Source: JAFNAG01 sp963824985 (GTDB lineage: Bacteria; Acidobacteriota; UBA6911). Taken from it: 64,000 nucleotides of DNA. Under the pieces are notes generated by a model. It worked only from the letters and a program-made list of their open reading frames with translations, was not told where the DNA came from and ran no database searches. The stretch spans positions 62,001-126,000 of the forward strand of contig CAWGRQ010000017.1 in NCBI GenBank assembly GCA_963824985.1. Reading direction: 5' to 3'. Of this stretch, positions 63,534-64,000 are shown piece after piece (positions within the stretch are counted from its first letter, which is position 1; each line of letters opens with the position of its first letter). Position numbers and translations under genes: made by a program.

Positions 63534-64000
63534 CTCAGCGCCACGCGCTCCTGTCCCCGAAACCCCGGCGATGATGTCCAGAACGGGGCGCCGTGCCCGG
63601 GAATGATCACATCGGCTCTGTCCCTGATGTACTCCATGTGCTCGAAGATGCGCTGCCGGTCCCAGGATGAACCCGGAGGCTGCCAGGCATCGAAGTAGGC
63701 TTGATTCAGAAAAATGTCCCCTGCCCAGGCATGCACGAGCCCGTCGATCCGGGCGAATATGACCATGGATCCGGGGGTGTGCCCCGGAGTGTGGCGGATG
63801 TAGACCCGCGTGCCCAGCCCGGCCAGGTCAGGGTCCCCGGTGACATATTCGGGGCGAGCCAGCCCTGCCGGGCTGAGTTCAAACAGTGAGCTCCCCTGCA
63901 GCACGAGCGTCTTGTCGTTTTTGAAGTAGAATCCCAGGCGTTCGTCCTTGTGAAATACGAAGGTCGCCCCCGGAAACAGGTCTTTGTGACCGAAGTGGTC
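63530..64000 (-). CDS. Metallo-beta-lactamase-fold hydrolase (truncated by window edge)
   Basis: The frame stays open to position 64000, so the N-terminus is missing; about 156 residues are present. It begins DHFGHKDLFPGATFVFHKDE, the end of a typical HxHxDH metal-binding motif, followed by YIRHTPGHTPGSMVIFAR with a metal-binding His, AWAGDIFLNQAYF with the bridging Asp, and VIIPGHGAPFW with the last metal His. Probable N-acyl-homoserine-lactonase- or glyoxalase II-like hydrolase; substrate not determinable. Its stop TAA coincides with the end of palindromic element copy 4. Confidence 0.85.
   Translation of the reverse strand, partial: DHFGHKDLFPGATFVFHKDERLGFYFKNDKTLVLQGSSLFELSPAGLARPEYVTGDPDLAGLGTRVYIRHTPGHTPGSMVIFARIDGLVHAWAGDIFLNQAYFDAWQPPGSSWDRQRIFEHMEYIRDRADVIIPGHGAPFWTSSPGFRGQERVALS

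Overview
This window is chromosomal DNA of high G+C and most likely comes from an Acidobacteriota genome. The best markers are a full-length ADOP-type (acidobacterial duplicated orphan permease) MacB-like permease at 51863-54260, a large Oar-type TonB-dependent receptor with an N-terminal carboxypeptidase-regulatory-like domain (6685-10488), and a BNR/VPS10-type beta-propeller exported protein beside it. That assignment rests on family knowledge and was not tested by a search. No rRNA, tRNA, CRISPR array, prophage or transposase gene was found.

Layout. 1-3.1 kb: purine-deaminating amidohydrolases (a partial 8-oxoguanine deaminase-like protein, then adenine deaminase). 3.1-10.5 kb: a small SAM methyltransferase, the propeller protein and the TonB receptor. 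10.9-17.8 kb: membrane GT-C glycosyltransferases (two of them frameshifted), a TMTC-like TPR protein and a PAS-GGDEF cyclase. 17.9-19.8 kb: a YciI protein and a DASS anion transporter. 20.3-24.1 kb: a MacA-like adaptor with two MacB-like permeases and no ATPase. 24.1-26.1 kb: a c-type cytochrome and an EamA exporter. 26.7-30.9 kb: a one-strand cluster of holo-ACP synthase, acetyl-CoA synthetase-like ligase, stand-alone ACP and Kbl-like alpha-oxoamine synthase. 31.2-32.5 kb: a winged-helix protein and a sugar epimerase homologue. 33.6-39.9 kb: a histidine kinase/NtrC pair divergent from a four-gene envelope operon (lipoprotein, two L,D-transpeptidases and a degenerate relative) that is preceded by a good sigma-54 promoter match. 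40.2-43.6 kb: a spermidine-synthase-like membrane fusion protein and a CaiB-type CoA transferase. 44.2-54.3 kb: a giant secreted subtilase, an RsbU-type phosphatase and the ADOP permease. 55.0-58.4 kb: an MttB-family methyltransferase without pyrrolysine, its corrinoid protein and an ArsB/NhaD-type transporter. 58.7-64 kb: an NHL-repeat protein translationally coupled to a sialyltransferase-like/methyltransferase fusion, then a partial metallo-beta-lactamase-fold protein.

Intergenic DNA is unusually rich in large palindromic repeats. Four copies of a 195-290 bp element with terminal inverted repeats (26104, 28130, 51418, 63340) sit hard against gene ends, and two of them supply the TAA stop codon of a neighbouring gene. 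A second ~275 bp palindromic family has two near-identical copies in opposite orientation (32768, 54557). At least six single-base frameshifts interrupt otherwise intact genes. They are either residual sequencing indels or gene decay, and the sequence alone does not decide which.

The two best candidates for an undescribed system are the sigma-54/NtrC-controlled L,D-transpeptidase operon and the ACP-linked Kbl cluster. The palindromic element family is the most striking non-coding signal.
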